Below, piece by piece: positions 44,382-53,079 of a stretch of DNA of 64,000 nt. The stretch's first letter is position 1; each line of letters opens with the position of its first letter. Made by a program: the position numbers and the translations under genes. Source of the stretch: CBDCFL01 sp965216135 (lineage in GTDB: Bacteria; Pseudomonadota; Alphaproteobacteria; Rhodobacterales; Rhodobacteraceae); contig CBDCFL010000021.1 of assembly GCA_965216135.1 (NCBI GenBank), positions 124,001 through 188,000 on the forward strand. Direction: 5' to 3'. The notes beneath the pieces are model-generated. The model was given only the letters and a program-made list of their open reading frames with translations. It searched no databases and was not told the origin of the DNA.

Positions 44382-44448
44382 GGGTATAAGCCGGTTAACC
44401 GGCCCCGCTGCGGGCCTAAAAGAACAACCCGATCAGAGGTTTGGACAG

Positions 44449-45012
44449 ATGTCGGACGAGCTGGACATTGACCTTAACGGACTCGAGCGACGCATGGACG
44501 GGGCGATGGCCGCGCTCCAGCATGAGTTTGCATCGCTCAGAACCGGGCGGGCCAGCGCGACCATGGTTGACCCGATAATGGTGGACGCTTACGGCACGAC
44601 GACGCCGCTCAATCAGGTTGGCACCATCAATGTGCCCGAGCCGCGTATGCTGACGATCAATGTCTGGGATAAGTCACTGGTCCAGAAGGTCGAAAAAGCG
44701 ATCATGGAAAGCGGTTTGGGAATAAATCCGCAAACCAACGGCACGGTCATAATGTTGCCTATCCCAGAGCTTAACGAAGAACGCCGCCGCGACTTGACCA
44801 AGGTGGCGGCACAATTTGCCGAACATGCCCGCGTGGCGGTTCGAAATGTCCGCCGCGACGGGATGGATCAGCTGAAAAAAGCCCTGGCGGCGGGCATGTC
44901 GGAGGACGAAAACCACCTCTACCACGATGAAGTTCAGGAATTGACGGACAAGGCGATTGGCACAGTGGACGAAGCACTTGATGCCAAGCAGGCCGAGATC
45001 ATGCAGGTATGA
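44449..45012 (+). CDS. frr: Ribosome recycling factor
   Basis: A 187-residue factor that splits post-termination ribosomes with EF-G. LRTGRASATMVDPIMVDAYG and the helical C-terminus RRDLTKVAAQFAEHARVAVRNVRRDGMDQLKK are diagnostic. The ATG at 44449 gives the normal length; the larger open frame upstream is in the wrong frame relative to pyrH. Confidence 0.97.
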   Translation: MSDELDIDLNGLERRMDGAMAALQHEFASLRTGRASATMVDPIMVDAYGTTTPLNQVGTINVPEPRMLTINVWDKSLVQKVEKAIMESGLGINPQTNGTVIMLPIPELNEERRRDLTKVAAQFAEHARVAVRNVRRDGMDQLKKALAAGMSEDENHLYHDEVQELTDKAIGTVDEALDAKQAEIMQV

Positions 45013-45046
45013 GTAATCCAGTTCCGAGTGAGCGAAAGGTAACGCC

Positions 45047-45766
45047 TTGAAAGACAATCAAATGACTGGGCCCAAGCACGTCGCCATCATCATGGATGGC
45101 AACGGCCGCTGGGCCACCAGCCGCGGAAAACCGCGCCTGTTTGGCCATCAGGCCGGCGCGTATCGTGTCCGCGAGATTATGAAGGCGTGCCCCGATCTTG
45201 GGGTCAAGTATCTGACAATATTTGCCTTTTCGACCGAGAACTGGCAGCGCACCCAGGCCGAAGTTGCCGGGCTGATGACGCTGTTCAAACGCTATATCCG
45301 ATCGGAGGCACGCGAGATGCGCGAAAAGGGCGTGCGCGTGCGTTTTATCGGCGACCGCATCAAGCTGGAAGAAAAGCTCGTGGCGATGATGGACGAGCTG
45401 GAGCTGATAACAGCCGACAATGACCTGCTGCATATGACGGTCGCGCTCAACTATGGTGGCCGCGACGAAGTGGCGCGGGCGACCAAACGGCTGGCCCGCG
45501 ATGTCCGCGCGGGCAGTCTGGACCCCGAAGCCGTTGATGCCGAAACGCTGGCGAAATATCTCGACACCTACGTCTTGCCGGACCCTGATCTGGTCATCCG
45601 GACCAGCGGTGAGGCGCGTATATCCAATTTCCTGCTCTGGCAGTCGGCCTATTCCGAATATGAGTTCGTCGATACATTGTGGCCGGATTTCACCGCCGAG
45701 CATTTTGCGCAATGTATTGATAACTTTGCCAAACGCGAGCGACGATACGGGGCAGTCATTCAATGA
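45047..45766 (+). CDS. uppS: Undecaprenyl diphosphate synthase (cis-prenyltransferase)
   Basis: A 239-residue enzyme making the C55 lipid carrier for cell-wall and LPS sugars. It has IIMDGNGRWATSRGKPRLFGHQAGA with the catalytic Asp, FSTENWQRTQAEV, and DLVIRTSGEARISNFLLWQSAYSE. TTG 45047 follows AAAGG; ATG 45062 is an alternative. The stop overlaps the cdsA start. Confidence 0.97.
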   Translation: MKDNQMTGPKHVAIIMDGNGRWATSRGKPRLFGHQAGAYRVREIMKACPDLGVKYLTIFAFSTENWQRTQAEVAGLMTLFKRYIRSEAREMREKGVRVRFIGDRIKLEEKLVAMMDELELITADNDLLHMTVALNYGGRDEVARATKRLARDVRAGSLDPEAVDAETLAKYLDTYVLPDPDLVIRTSGEARISNFLLWQSAYSEYEFVDTLWPDFTAEHFAQCIDNFAKRERRYGAVIQ

Positions 45767-46551
45767 CCACCGATGCCGCCAGATGGAGCGATCTTAACGC
45801 GCGGGTGATTACATCAATCATCATCGCGGCACTTGGCATTGCGGCAATCTGGAGCCATGGCTGGCCATTGCTGGCGCTGGTCAGCGTTGCTGCGGCCCTG
45901 ATGACGTCGGAATTGTTTCTGATGATCGCGCGCAATCGCCACATTTATGCGGGGGTTGTTGCGGTTCTGGCTGCTGGTGCGGTTTGGTTCAGCGGGCGCA
46001 ACTCATTTGAGATTGCCATTGCATTGCTTGGCGCGGTCGCGGTGATCGGCTGGGTTCTGGCACCGGCGATCTGGCGGGTAATTTTCCCGTTGTGTGTGGT
46101 GGCAATCTCGATCGCCTCGTCGGCGGTGTTCACGATGCGTGACACCGGGTTTGGATTTATCCTCTGGCTGATCCTGATCGTCGTGGCTACGGACATTGCG
46201 GGCTATTTCGTTGGGCGCGCGCTTGGCGGGGCGAAATTCTGGCCTGCCATCAGCCCCAACAAAACCTGGTCGGGTGTGATCGCAGGTTGGATTGCCGCAG
46301 GCGCTGTTGGCTGGATCATGGCAGGCATCTTCGATTTGCCCGTTTCGGCGGCAAATGCTGTGATGATTTCGATCCTGTTGTCTATCGCGGCGCAAATGGG
46401 CGACATCGCGGAAAGCGCGGTCAAACGGCGTGCGGGTGTCAAAGATGCTTCGACGCTTTTGCCTGGCCATGGCGGCGTTCTGGACAGATTTGACGGCATG
46501 ATTGCAGTTTTTGCGTTGACGAAAATCTGGTGGTGGGTCTACCTGCAATAA
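45763..46551 (+). CDS. cdsA: Phosphatidate cytidylyltransferase
   Basis: A 262-residue membrane enzyme forming CDP-diacylglycerol for phospholipid synthesis. Seven or so hydrophobic spans. The CdsA signature is present at the C-terminus (ESAVKRRAGVKDASTLLPGHGGVLDRFD), with Lys-Asp and the metal-binding Asp residues. Embedded in the block, overlapping uppS by four bases. Confidence 0.95.
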   Translation: MTTDAARWSDLNARVITSIIIAALGIAAIWSHGWPLLALVSVAAALMTSELFLMIARNRHIYAGVVAVLAAGAVWFSGRNSFEIAIALLGAVAVIGWVLAPAIWRVIFPLCVVAISIASSAVFTMRDTGFGFILWLILIVVATDIAGYFVGRALGGAKFWPAISPNKTWSGVIAGWIAAGAVGWIMAGIFDLPVSAANAVMISILLSIAAQMGDIAESAVKRRAGVKDASTLLPGHGGVLDRFDGMIAVFALTKIWWWVYLQ

Positions 46552-46554
46552 TCC

Positions 46555-47736
46555 ATGCGGCGCATTTCAATCTTTGGGGCTACCGGTTCGATCGGGCAAA
46601 ATACGCTTGATCTGATCCGTCGGCAGAAGGACAGCTTTCATGTCGTCGCGCTGACCGGTGGCCAAAACATTGATCAACTGGCACTGAATGCGCGCGAATT
46701 TGGTGCTGAGATCGCCGTCACCGCATTTGACCAGCAATTGCCCCGGCTGAAACGCGCGCTGCAAGGCTCGGGTGTTGAGGCCGCCGCGGGCGCAGCGGCC
46801 CTGATCGAAGCGGCTGCACGGCCTGCGGACTGGACAATGTCGGCCATCGTCGGATCGGCCGGTCTTGCGCCCGGTCTGGCCGCGGCCGCCCGCGGCGGGA
46901 CGCTGGCGCTGGCCAACAAGGAAACGCTGGTCTGCGCCGGCCGGCTGTTCCTGGACACGGCCCGAAAAGGCAATACTACGGTGATCCCGGTGGACAGTGA
47001 ACATTCCGCGATATTTCAGGCATTGGTTGGTGAGGATATTGCCACCGTCGAGCGCATCATCATAACCGCATCGGGTGGGCCGTTTCGCGACTGGCCGGTT
47101 GCCCGGCTGGCCCACGCGACACTCGGTGAAGCGCTCAATCATCCTAACTGGTCGATGGGTCAGCGCATCACCATCGACAGCGCGTCTTTGTTCAACAAGG
47201 CGCTGGAGCTTATTGAGACCAAAGAGTTTTTTGGCGTGGCACCTGATCAGGTCGAAGTGCTTGTCCATCCCGAAAGCCTTGTTCATGCCCTGGTTGGCTT
47301 TCGAGATGGCGCGCTGATGGCCCATCTCGGCGCGCCCGACATGCGCCATGCAATCGGTTTTGCGCTGAACTGGCCGACCCGAGAGCCATTGCCGGTTGAG
47401 CGGCTGGATCTCGCGCGGGCCGGGCAGCTGAGGTTTGAAGCGCCCGATCCGGCGCGGTTTCCCGCCATCCGGCTTGCCCGTGAGGTGATGAATATCGGCG
47501 GGCTGGCCGGGGCGGCATTTAACGCGGCTAAAGAACGCGCGCTCGATGCGTTTATCGCAAGTCACATCGGCTTTTTGGAAATGGCTGAAATCGTTGAGGC
47601 CACCCTTGATCATCTGTTAACGTCACCGGGTCTTATTGATGACGCGATCACTCTTGATACCGTGACCAACATCGACAATATGGCGCGCATCAGAGCAAGC
47701 GAGCTGATCAATGCCCGGTCGCAGAAAGGTGCGTGA
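46555..47736 (+). CDS. dxr: 1-deoxy-D-xylulose-5-phosphate reductoisomerase
   Basis: A 393-residue NADPH enzyme of the MEP isoprenoid pathway, feeding UppS. It has the nucleotide-binding GATGSIGQNTLDLI, ALANKETLVCAG, the metal/substrate loop VDSEHSAIFQAL, and MGQRITIDSASLFNKALE. Full length. Three bases after cdsA. Confidence 0.97.
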   Translation: MRRISIFGATGSIGQNTLDLIRRQKDSFHVVALTGGQNIDQLALNAREFGAEIAVTAFDQQLPRLKRALQGSGVEAAAGAAALIEAAARPADWTMSAIVGSAGLAPGLAAAARGGTLALANKETLVCAGRLFLDTARKGNTTVIPVDSEHSAIFQALVGEDIATVERIIITASGGPFRDWPVARLAHATLGEALNHPNWSMGQRITIDSASLFNKALELIETKEFFGVAPDQVEVLVHPESLVHALVGFRDGALMAHLGAPDMRHAIGFALNWPTREPLPVERLDLARAGQLRFEAPDPARFPAIRLAREVMNIGGLAGAAFNAAKERALDAFIASHIGFLEMAEIVEATLDHLLTSPGLIDDAITLDTVTNIDNMARIRASELINARSQKGA

Positions 47737-47742
47737 ACGCAA

Positions 47743-48771
47743 TTGGACCTCGTAGAGCTGATTCCCACGTTTGGCAATTTTGCCTTTACGCTTGGTGCCT
47801 TTGTTGTCGCGCTGCTGGTTATTGTCGCGGTTCACGAATACGGCCACTACATCGTTGGCCGCTGGACCGGCATTCAGGCCGAGGTCTTTTCCATCGGCTT
47901 TGGCCCGGTCATCTGGTCACGCCATGAGAAACGCGGAACACGCTGGCAGATCGCCGCCATTCCGCTGGGCGGTTACGTTCGGTTTTTTGGCGACAGTGAT
48001 GAACTGCCAATTGAACCGGGGCTCGAATATGAAGTGCGTCGCGGCGAGCGGGTGGTCACGGTGCCCGGCCCGCATCCCTATCCGGCGATGGTTTCCGCCG
48101 TTTCGCCGGATTCGGCTGCGGCGGACGCGCGTGTTCGGGTCGGCGATGTAATCCTGTCCATCAATGAGGCCAGCATTCATGCTTTCTCTGAATTGCAAGA
48201 TGCGGTGGCTGCCGCCGAAGGAGCGGCGGTAAACCTGACGATCTGGCGCGACGGAAGCGAATTGCAGTTGTCGCTCACTCCCAGACGGACCGATTTGCCC
48301 CTGCCTGATGGCGGGTTTGAAACGCGCTGGCTCATCGGGATCAGCGGTGGCGTGTGGTTTGAACCCGAAACCGCAACGCCGGGGCTTTTGGAAAGCCTGC
48401 GCTTTGGCACCGACCAGACGATCTTTGTCGTGCGGGCCTCGATCTCCGGTCTTTACCACATGATCGCGGGTCGCATTTCAAGCTGCAACCTGCGCGGACC
48501 GATCGGAATTGCCCAAACCTCCGGCACGGTTGCTGCACAAGGGCTATTCGCCTTTATTGGGTTTATTGCCTTGCTATCTACTGCGGTGGGCCTGCTCAAT
48601 CTGTTTCCGATCCCGGTGCTCGATGGCGGCCATCTGGCGTTCTTTGCTTATGAGGCAATATCCGGTCGTCCGCCCAGCCCAGGGGCGCTACGCATCATCA
48701 TGACCTTGGGGCTGGCGCTGATTGCCTCGCTGATGCTTTTCGCATTGTCGAACGATTTGTTCTGCCCCTAA
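47743..48771 (+). CDS. rseP: RseP family intramembrane zinc metalloprotease, internally deleted
   Basis: A 342-residue site-2 protease homologue. The zinc site HEYGH (31-35) in the first membrane helix and the LDG motif (293-295) in a late helix are both present, as is a PDZ domain (about 115-180). Relatives have about 440-450 residues. Here the sequence jumps from GGYVRFFGDSD (residues 77-86) directly to what is normally the end of the first PDZ domain (ELPIEPGLEYEVRRG), so the second membrane helix and most of PDZ1 are missing, in frame. Without that helix the PDZ domain would be on the wrong side of the membrane, so activity is doubtful. Start is TTG 47743. Confidence 0.85.
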   Translation: MDLVELIPTFGNFAFTLGAFVVALLVIVAVHEYGHYIVGRWTGIQAEVFSIGFGPVIWSRHEKRGTRWQIAAIPLGGYVRFFGDSDELPIEPGLEYEVRRGERVVTVPGPHPYPAMVSAVSPDSAAADARVRVGDVILSINEASIHAFSELQDAVAAAEGAAVNLTIWRDGSELQLSLTPRRTDLPLPDGGFETRWLIGISGGVWFEPETATPGLLESLRFGTDQTIFVVRASISGLYHMIAGRISSCNLRGPIGIAQTSGTVAAQGLFAFIGFIALLSTAVGLLNLFPIPVLDGGHLAFFAYEAISGRPPSPGALRIIMTLGLALIASLMLFALSNDLFCP

Positions 48772-48787
48772 AGCACATCTGAGTTGC

Positions 48788-49276
48788 TCAGTCGGGCTGG
48801 CTCGGCACTGGTTCGCGCTGGCTGGTGGTTTTGTTAATCCAGCGCCCGCTTTCCTGTGCCCAGTATTGAGCGCTGCAGCGAGCCTCTGTCACCAACTTCC
48901 ATTGCTTGCGCGCCTGCGCAACTGCCGCTAAGTCATTGCCGTCAAACAAAATGCAAACCCTCTCAGCCTGCCCAACCTCGGACGCTGACACGGCGGCGCC
49001 TTCTACCGCGAACAGGCAATCCCGGTCGCCTGCATCCATATCCGAAGCGGTCAGCAGGATCGGCTGTTGGGCATCATGAGCCCCGCCACTTGCCCCGTGC
49101 GGCAGGAAACTCGCCTCGCCGTGCAACCACAATTTCTGATCCAGCCAGCTGACCATGTCGTCGCTGGTGGCGCGCACCAGAATTCGCCAGCCTGCCGCGC
49201 GCGCTTTTTGCAGAAGCGCAGGAAGTGTTGCTTCCAGCGGGCTGGATGTCAGGTGATAAAAGTAGGCCGCGCCCAT
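48788..49276 (-). CDS. holC: DNA polymerase III subunit chi
   Basis: A 162-residue HolC protein that links the clamp loader to SSB. YHLTSSPLEATLPALLQKARAAGWRILVR at the start and ERVCILFDGNDLAAVAQARKQWK near the end match the family. Its start overlaps the stop of pepA by one base, the classic pepA-holC pairing. Confidence 0.92.
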   Translation of the reverse strand: MGAAYFYHLTSSPLEATLPALLQKARAAGWRILVRATSDDMVSWLDQKLWLHGEASFLPHGASGGAHDAQQPILLTASDMDAGDRDCLFAVEGAAVSASEVGQAERVCILFDGNDLAAVAQARKQWKLVTEARCSAQYWAQESGRWINKTTSQREPVPSQPD

Positions 49277-50733
49277 CAGATTTCAAAACGATCCGCGACA
49301 AACCGGTCAAGTGCGCACACTCCCCAACCGGTCGCCTCTGCAGGCGACAACGCGGTTTCGGATTTCAGACTTGCCACTCCGGCAATATCAATATGCAGCC
49401 AGGGTGTTCCGTCTTGCACAAAGCGCGCCAGAAACTGTGCAGCCGTGATTGAGCCTGCGGGCCTGCCGCCGGTGTTTCTGACATCGGCAACCCGGCTTTT
49501 GAGCTGCGGCTCATATGCAGCATCCAGCGGCATCGCCCAGGCACCCTCACCTTCCTTGTCGGCTGCATTGAGAAATGCCTTTGACAATGCGGCGTCGTTG
49601 GAAAATACGCCCGCCTTGTGATGGCCGAGCGCGATTACAATCGCACCGGTCAGTGTGGCAAGATCGACCATCGCGACCGGGGCGAACCGCTTTTGCGCGT
49701 ACCACATTACATCGCACAGAACCAAACGGCCCTCGGCATCGGTGTTGATAACCTCAACCGTATCGCCTTTCATCGTCGTCACGACATCGCCGGGGCGCTG
49801 TGCACGGCCGTCCGGCATGTTTTCAACCAAACCGACCAGCCCGACGACATTGGCGCGCGCCTTGCGCAGCGCCAGCGCTTTCATCGCGCCGGCGACCGCT
49901 GCCGCCCCGCCCATATCCATTGTCATGTCTTCCATGCCGGCTGCGGGCTTCAGGCTGACGCCGCCTGCGTCAAAGACCACGCCCTTGCCAACCAGCGCGA
50001 GCGGCGCGGTCCCTTTCTTTCCACCATCCAAGCGCATGACAACAACTTTGGATGCCTGGCCAACTGCCAATAGGGCGCGCATCCCCTTTTTGGCCAGTTC
50101 GGCTTCATCGAGGATATCGATTTTCAGCCCAAGTGCTGACAGTTCCGTCAGCCGAGCGGCAAATTCGGACGTGGTCAGATGATTTGCCGGTTCATTGACA
50201 AGATCGCGCGCAAACCACACGCCCTGGACGACCGCACCCGCCGATGCGGCGGGGCCGGTGTGATTGGTCGGCTTGGCCACCATCATCGTGACCGCACCGA
50301 TTGGATCACCATATTTGGATTTTCGCGCGCCAAAAGTATAGCTTCGCAGCGCCACGCCCTGGGCCAAGGCCGCCGCGTGGCGGAAATTGCCCGCCAGGAT
50401 CAGGGCCTCGCGCTTGCGCCGCAATTTGCCGATTACACCGCCGGCATTTCTGGCCAATCCGGTCGCAGCGCGACGCGGCAATCGTAACACCACAATCGCC
50501 TCGGCCCGCATCCCGGCAGGCCAGTTCAGCACGATCGCCTCACCATCTTTCTTTTTTTCCAATTCAGCGCTCTCGACTGCGCGTGCCACGGCACCTTTGC
50601 TTAGCCGGTTCACCCGCCGCGCCAATATGTCCAGCTTGACGCCGGGTTCTGCCAAAATGACCACCACACCGGTCGCATCAGCGATGGCGTCAATGTCATT
50701 TTCCACGAAGCTCGGAAATCCGGGATGGCCCAT
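49276..50733 (-). CDS. pepA: Leucyl aminopeptidase (M17)
   Basis: A 485-residue two-metal aminopeptidase. The catalytic domain has VGKGVVFDAGGVSLKPAAGMEDMTMDMGGAA, NMPDGRAQRPGD and the signature NTDAEGRLVL with metal ligands. Start 50733 was chosen for the AAGGAG just upstream; the open frame beyond it overlaps the lptF promoter. It lies divergent from lptF with about 130 bases between starts. Confidence 0.95.
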   Translation of the reverse strand: MGHPGFPSFVENDIDAIADATGVVVILAEPGVKLDILARRVNRLSKGAVARAVESAELEKKKDGEAIVLNWPAGMRAEAIVVLRLPRRAATGLARNAGGVIGKLRRKREALILAGNFRHAAALAQGVALRSYTFGARKSKYGDPIGAVTMMVAKPTNHTGPAASAGAVVQGVWFARDLVNEPANHLTTSEFAARLTELSALGLKIDILDEAELAKKGMRALLAVGQASKVVVMRLDGGKKGTAPLALVGKGVVFDAGGVSLKPAAGMEDMTMDMGGAAAVAGAMKALALRKARANVVGLVGLVENMPDGRAQRPGDVVTTMKGDTVEVINTDAEGRLVLCDVMWYAQKRFAPVAMVDLATLTGAIVIALGHHKAGVFSNDAALSKAFLNAADKEGEGAWAMPLDAAYEPQLKSRVADVRNTGGRPAGSITAAQFLARFVQDGTPWLHIDIAGVASLKSETALSPAEATGWGVCALDRFVADRFEI

Positions 50734-50860
50734 CGCGATACTCCTTCGGCGATCTGTCGCCATTGCTATAGCCGCGCGCAGCGCTTGGCCAGATAGGAGT
50801 TTTACGTGCTCTGGCAATCGGGTAGAACTGCCCAACGACCCCATACCAAAGAGGAAGATC

Positions 50861-51985
50861 GTGGCTCGCTTTGATCGCTACATCATAGCCCAGCTCTTGG
50901 TTCTTTTCGGACTCTTTGCGCTTATTTTGGTGTCAATTTATTGGATAAACCGGTCTGTTTCGTTGTTTGATCAGTTGATCGCCAACGGCCAGTCGGCGTT
51001 GGTTTTCCTTCAAATAACGGCGTTAAGCCTGCCCAATCTTGTCCGCGTCGTTCTGCCGCTTGCCGGTTTTGCTACCGTGCTTTGGGGCGTAAACCGCCTG
51101 CATTCGGATGGCGAATTTATCATAGTTCAGGCAACCGGTTTTTCGCCCTGGCGGCTGGCCAGACCGATCCTGATCTTCGGTCTTATTCTTACATTCTTGC
51201 TGCTGATCCTTAACCACGCACTGGTCCCGGCCAGTCTGGCGGAATTGACTCGCCGACAAGCCGAAATCCAGGGTGATCTGAGCGCACGGTTTCTCAAGGA
51301 AGGCGATTTTGTTCACCCGAGCGACGGCATTACCTTTTTTGTTAGCGACATTGCGCCCGATGGCTGGATGCGTGGCGTTTTTCTGTCGGACAGACGCGAA
51401 CCATCACGCGAGATCACCTATACCGCAGCCAGCGCGATGCTGGTTCGCGAAAATCAGGGCATGTGGCTGGTGATGTTTGATGGCATGGCGCAGTTTTATG
51501 ACGACGCAGCAGGCCAAATGGCAATCACCGGCTTTGAAGACGTGACCTATGAGATTACCGATTTCTCGACAACCCGCACCACCGAAACCGCCGATCCGCT
51601 GCAGATCGGAACGGCCGGACTGCTAGAACGCGCTAGGGCGATACCGGATCGCACCGACCCGCGTCGCAGGCGGCTCATATTCCAAATTCATGTCCGCAAT
51701 GCGGGGGCGATATTTGCGACCGGCGCTGTGCTGGTGGGATTTGCCACGCTGCTGATCGGCAGGTTCAGCCGTTTCGGCCTCTGGCGCCAAGTCCTTGCGG
51801 CGGTCGTGCTGATCGTCCTGGTCCAGGTGGCAGACGGTGCATTGATTGGCGCAGCTCTGGATAAGCCATCGAACTGGCCGCTGCTCTATGTCGCGCCCAT
51901 CGGGGCGCTGGCGCTGGCGGCCGTGCTTTTGTGGTATTCGAGCCGACCGCGCCGACAGCGCCCCCTGACCGGGGCGGCATCATGA
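50861..51985 (+). CDS. lptF: LPS export permease LptF
   Basis: A 374-residue subunit of the LptB2FG transporter that pulls LPS from the inner membrane. Starts at GTG 50861 with GAGGAAG upstream. Helices near residues 10-32, 50-75, 95-118 and three more at the C-terminus enclose a periplasmic beta-jellyroll (about 130-265). The stop overlaps lptG (ATGA). lptB is not in this window. Confidence 0.95.
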   Translation: MARFDRYIIAQLLVLFGLFALILVSIYWINRSVSLFDQLIANGQSALVFLQITALSLPNLVRVVLPLAGFATVLWGVNRLHSDGEFIIVQATGFSPWRLARPILIFGLILTFLLLILNHALVPASLAELTRRQAEIQGDLSARFLKEGDFVHPSDGITFFVSDIAPDGWMRGVFLSDRREPSREITYTAASAMLVRENQGMWLVMFDGMAQFYDDAAGQMAITGFEDVTYEITDFSTTRTTETADPLQIGTAGLLERARAIPDRTDPRRRRLIFQIHVRNAGAIFATGAVLVGFATLLIGRFSRFGLWRQVLAAVVLIVLVQVADGALIGAALDKPSNWPLLYVAPIGALALAAVLLWYSSRPRRQRPLTGAAS

Positions 51986-53079
51986 CCCTATACCTTTATG
52001 TGTTCCGGCGTTTCCTACTGACTTTTCTGGCGATTTTCGGGCTTTTGGCTTGTTTTTATGCGCTGATCGAAATGGTGGACATAACCCGGCGAATGGCCGG
52101 TGCAGAGCTTACATTCCTCAACATCACTGAACTGACGATCCTGCGTTTGCCCGAGGGGCTGTACGACCTGATCCCGCTGGTGGTCATACTGGCCTCGGTT
52201 GTATTGTTTCTGGCGCTGTCGCGAAGCAGCGAAATGGTGATCGTCCGTTCAGCGGGCCGATCGGCGCTCAGATTGCTGCTGGCACCGGTGGCTTGTGCGT
52301 TGTTGATCGGGCTGACTGCGCTGTCGGTCATGAACCCCATCGTTGCCGCGACCAAAGTGCAATACGAATTACGCGCCGCCGATCACAAAAACGCCGGGCG
52401 CTCAGTGCTGTCAATTGGACGCGACGGGCTGTGGTTGCGCCAGGGCGGCAAAGCCGGGCAAGTTGTTATCCACGCGCGGCGCACCAATGCACAAGGCACA
52501 CGATTTTTTGACGTGACGTTCATCGGGCTCGACGAAAGCGACGCGGCGATCTCGCGCACCAAGGCGCGATCAGCGACCCTGGGTGAGGGCCAATGGCGCC
52601 TGTCGCAGGCAAAACGATGGGATCTGAGCCCCGGTGTCGACGTCGAAACGACGGCTCAGGATTTTGACGAGCTCGACATTGCGACATCGCTGACGCTGGA
52701 GCAGATACGCGACGGCCTTGGTGCGCCCGCGACGGTTTCCATTTGGGACTTGTCAGAGTTCATCGCCCAGCTGAAAAACTCGGGGTTTTCGGCGCGCCGC
52801 CATCAGGTCTGGCTGCAGTCTGAATTGTCTCAGCCTTTGATGTTGGTGGGAATGGTGCTGATCGGGGCCGCATTGACCATGCGCCACGGCAGGTTTGGTC
52901 AGACAGGTCCCAGAGTGTTGCTGGCAATCGGCCTTGGCTTTGGATTTTACTTCATCCGCAATCTCGCCAAGGTGATGGGCGAAAACGGGCACATCCCGAT
53001 CGCGGCGGCCTCATGGCTGCCACCGATGGCCGTTATTCTGTTCGCCGTCGGCATTATCCTGCACCTCGAGGATGGCTGA
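51982..53079 (+). CDS. lptG: LPS export permease LptG
   Basis: A 365-residue partner of LptF with the same layout: N-terminal helices (YLYVFRRFLLTFLAIFGLLACFYALIEMVD), a periplasmic jellyroll domain and C-terminal helices ending FAVGIILHLEDG. It overlaps lptF by four bases and its stop overlaps the lptD start by one base, so the three are translated in series. Confidence 0.95.
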   Translation: MTLYLYVFRRFLLTFLAIFGLLACFYALIEMVDITRRMAGAELTFLNITELTILRLPEGLYDLIPLVVILASVVLFLALSRSSEMVIVRSAGRSALRLLLAPVACALLIGLTALSVMNPIVAATKVQYELRAADHKNAGRSVLSIGRDGLWLRQGGKAGQVVIHARRTNAQGTRFFDVTFIGLDESDAAISRTKARSATLGEGQWRLSQAKRWDLSPGVDVETTAQDFDELDIATSLTLEQIRDGLGAPATVSIWDLSEFIAQLKNSGFSARRHQVWLQSELSQPLMLVGMVLIGAALTMRHGRFGQTGPRVLLAIGLGFGFYFIRNLAKVMGENGHIPIAAASWLPPMAVILFAVGIILHLEDG

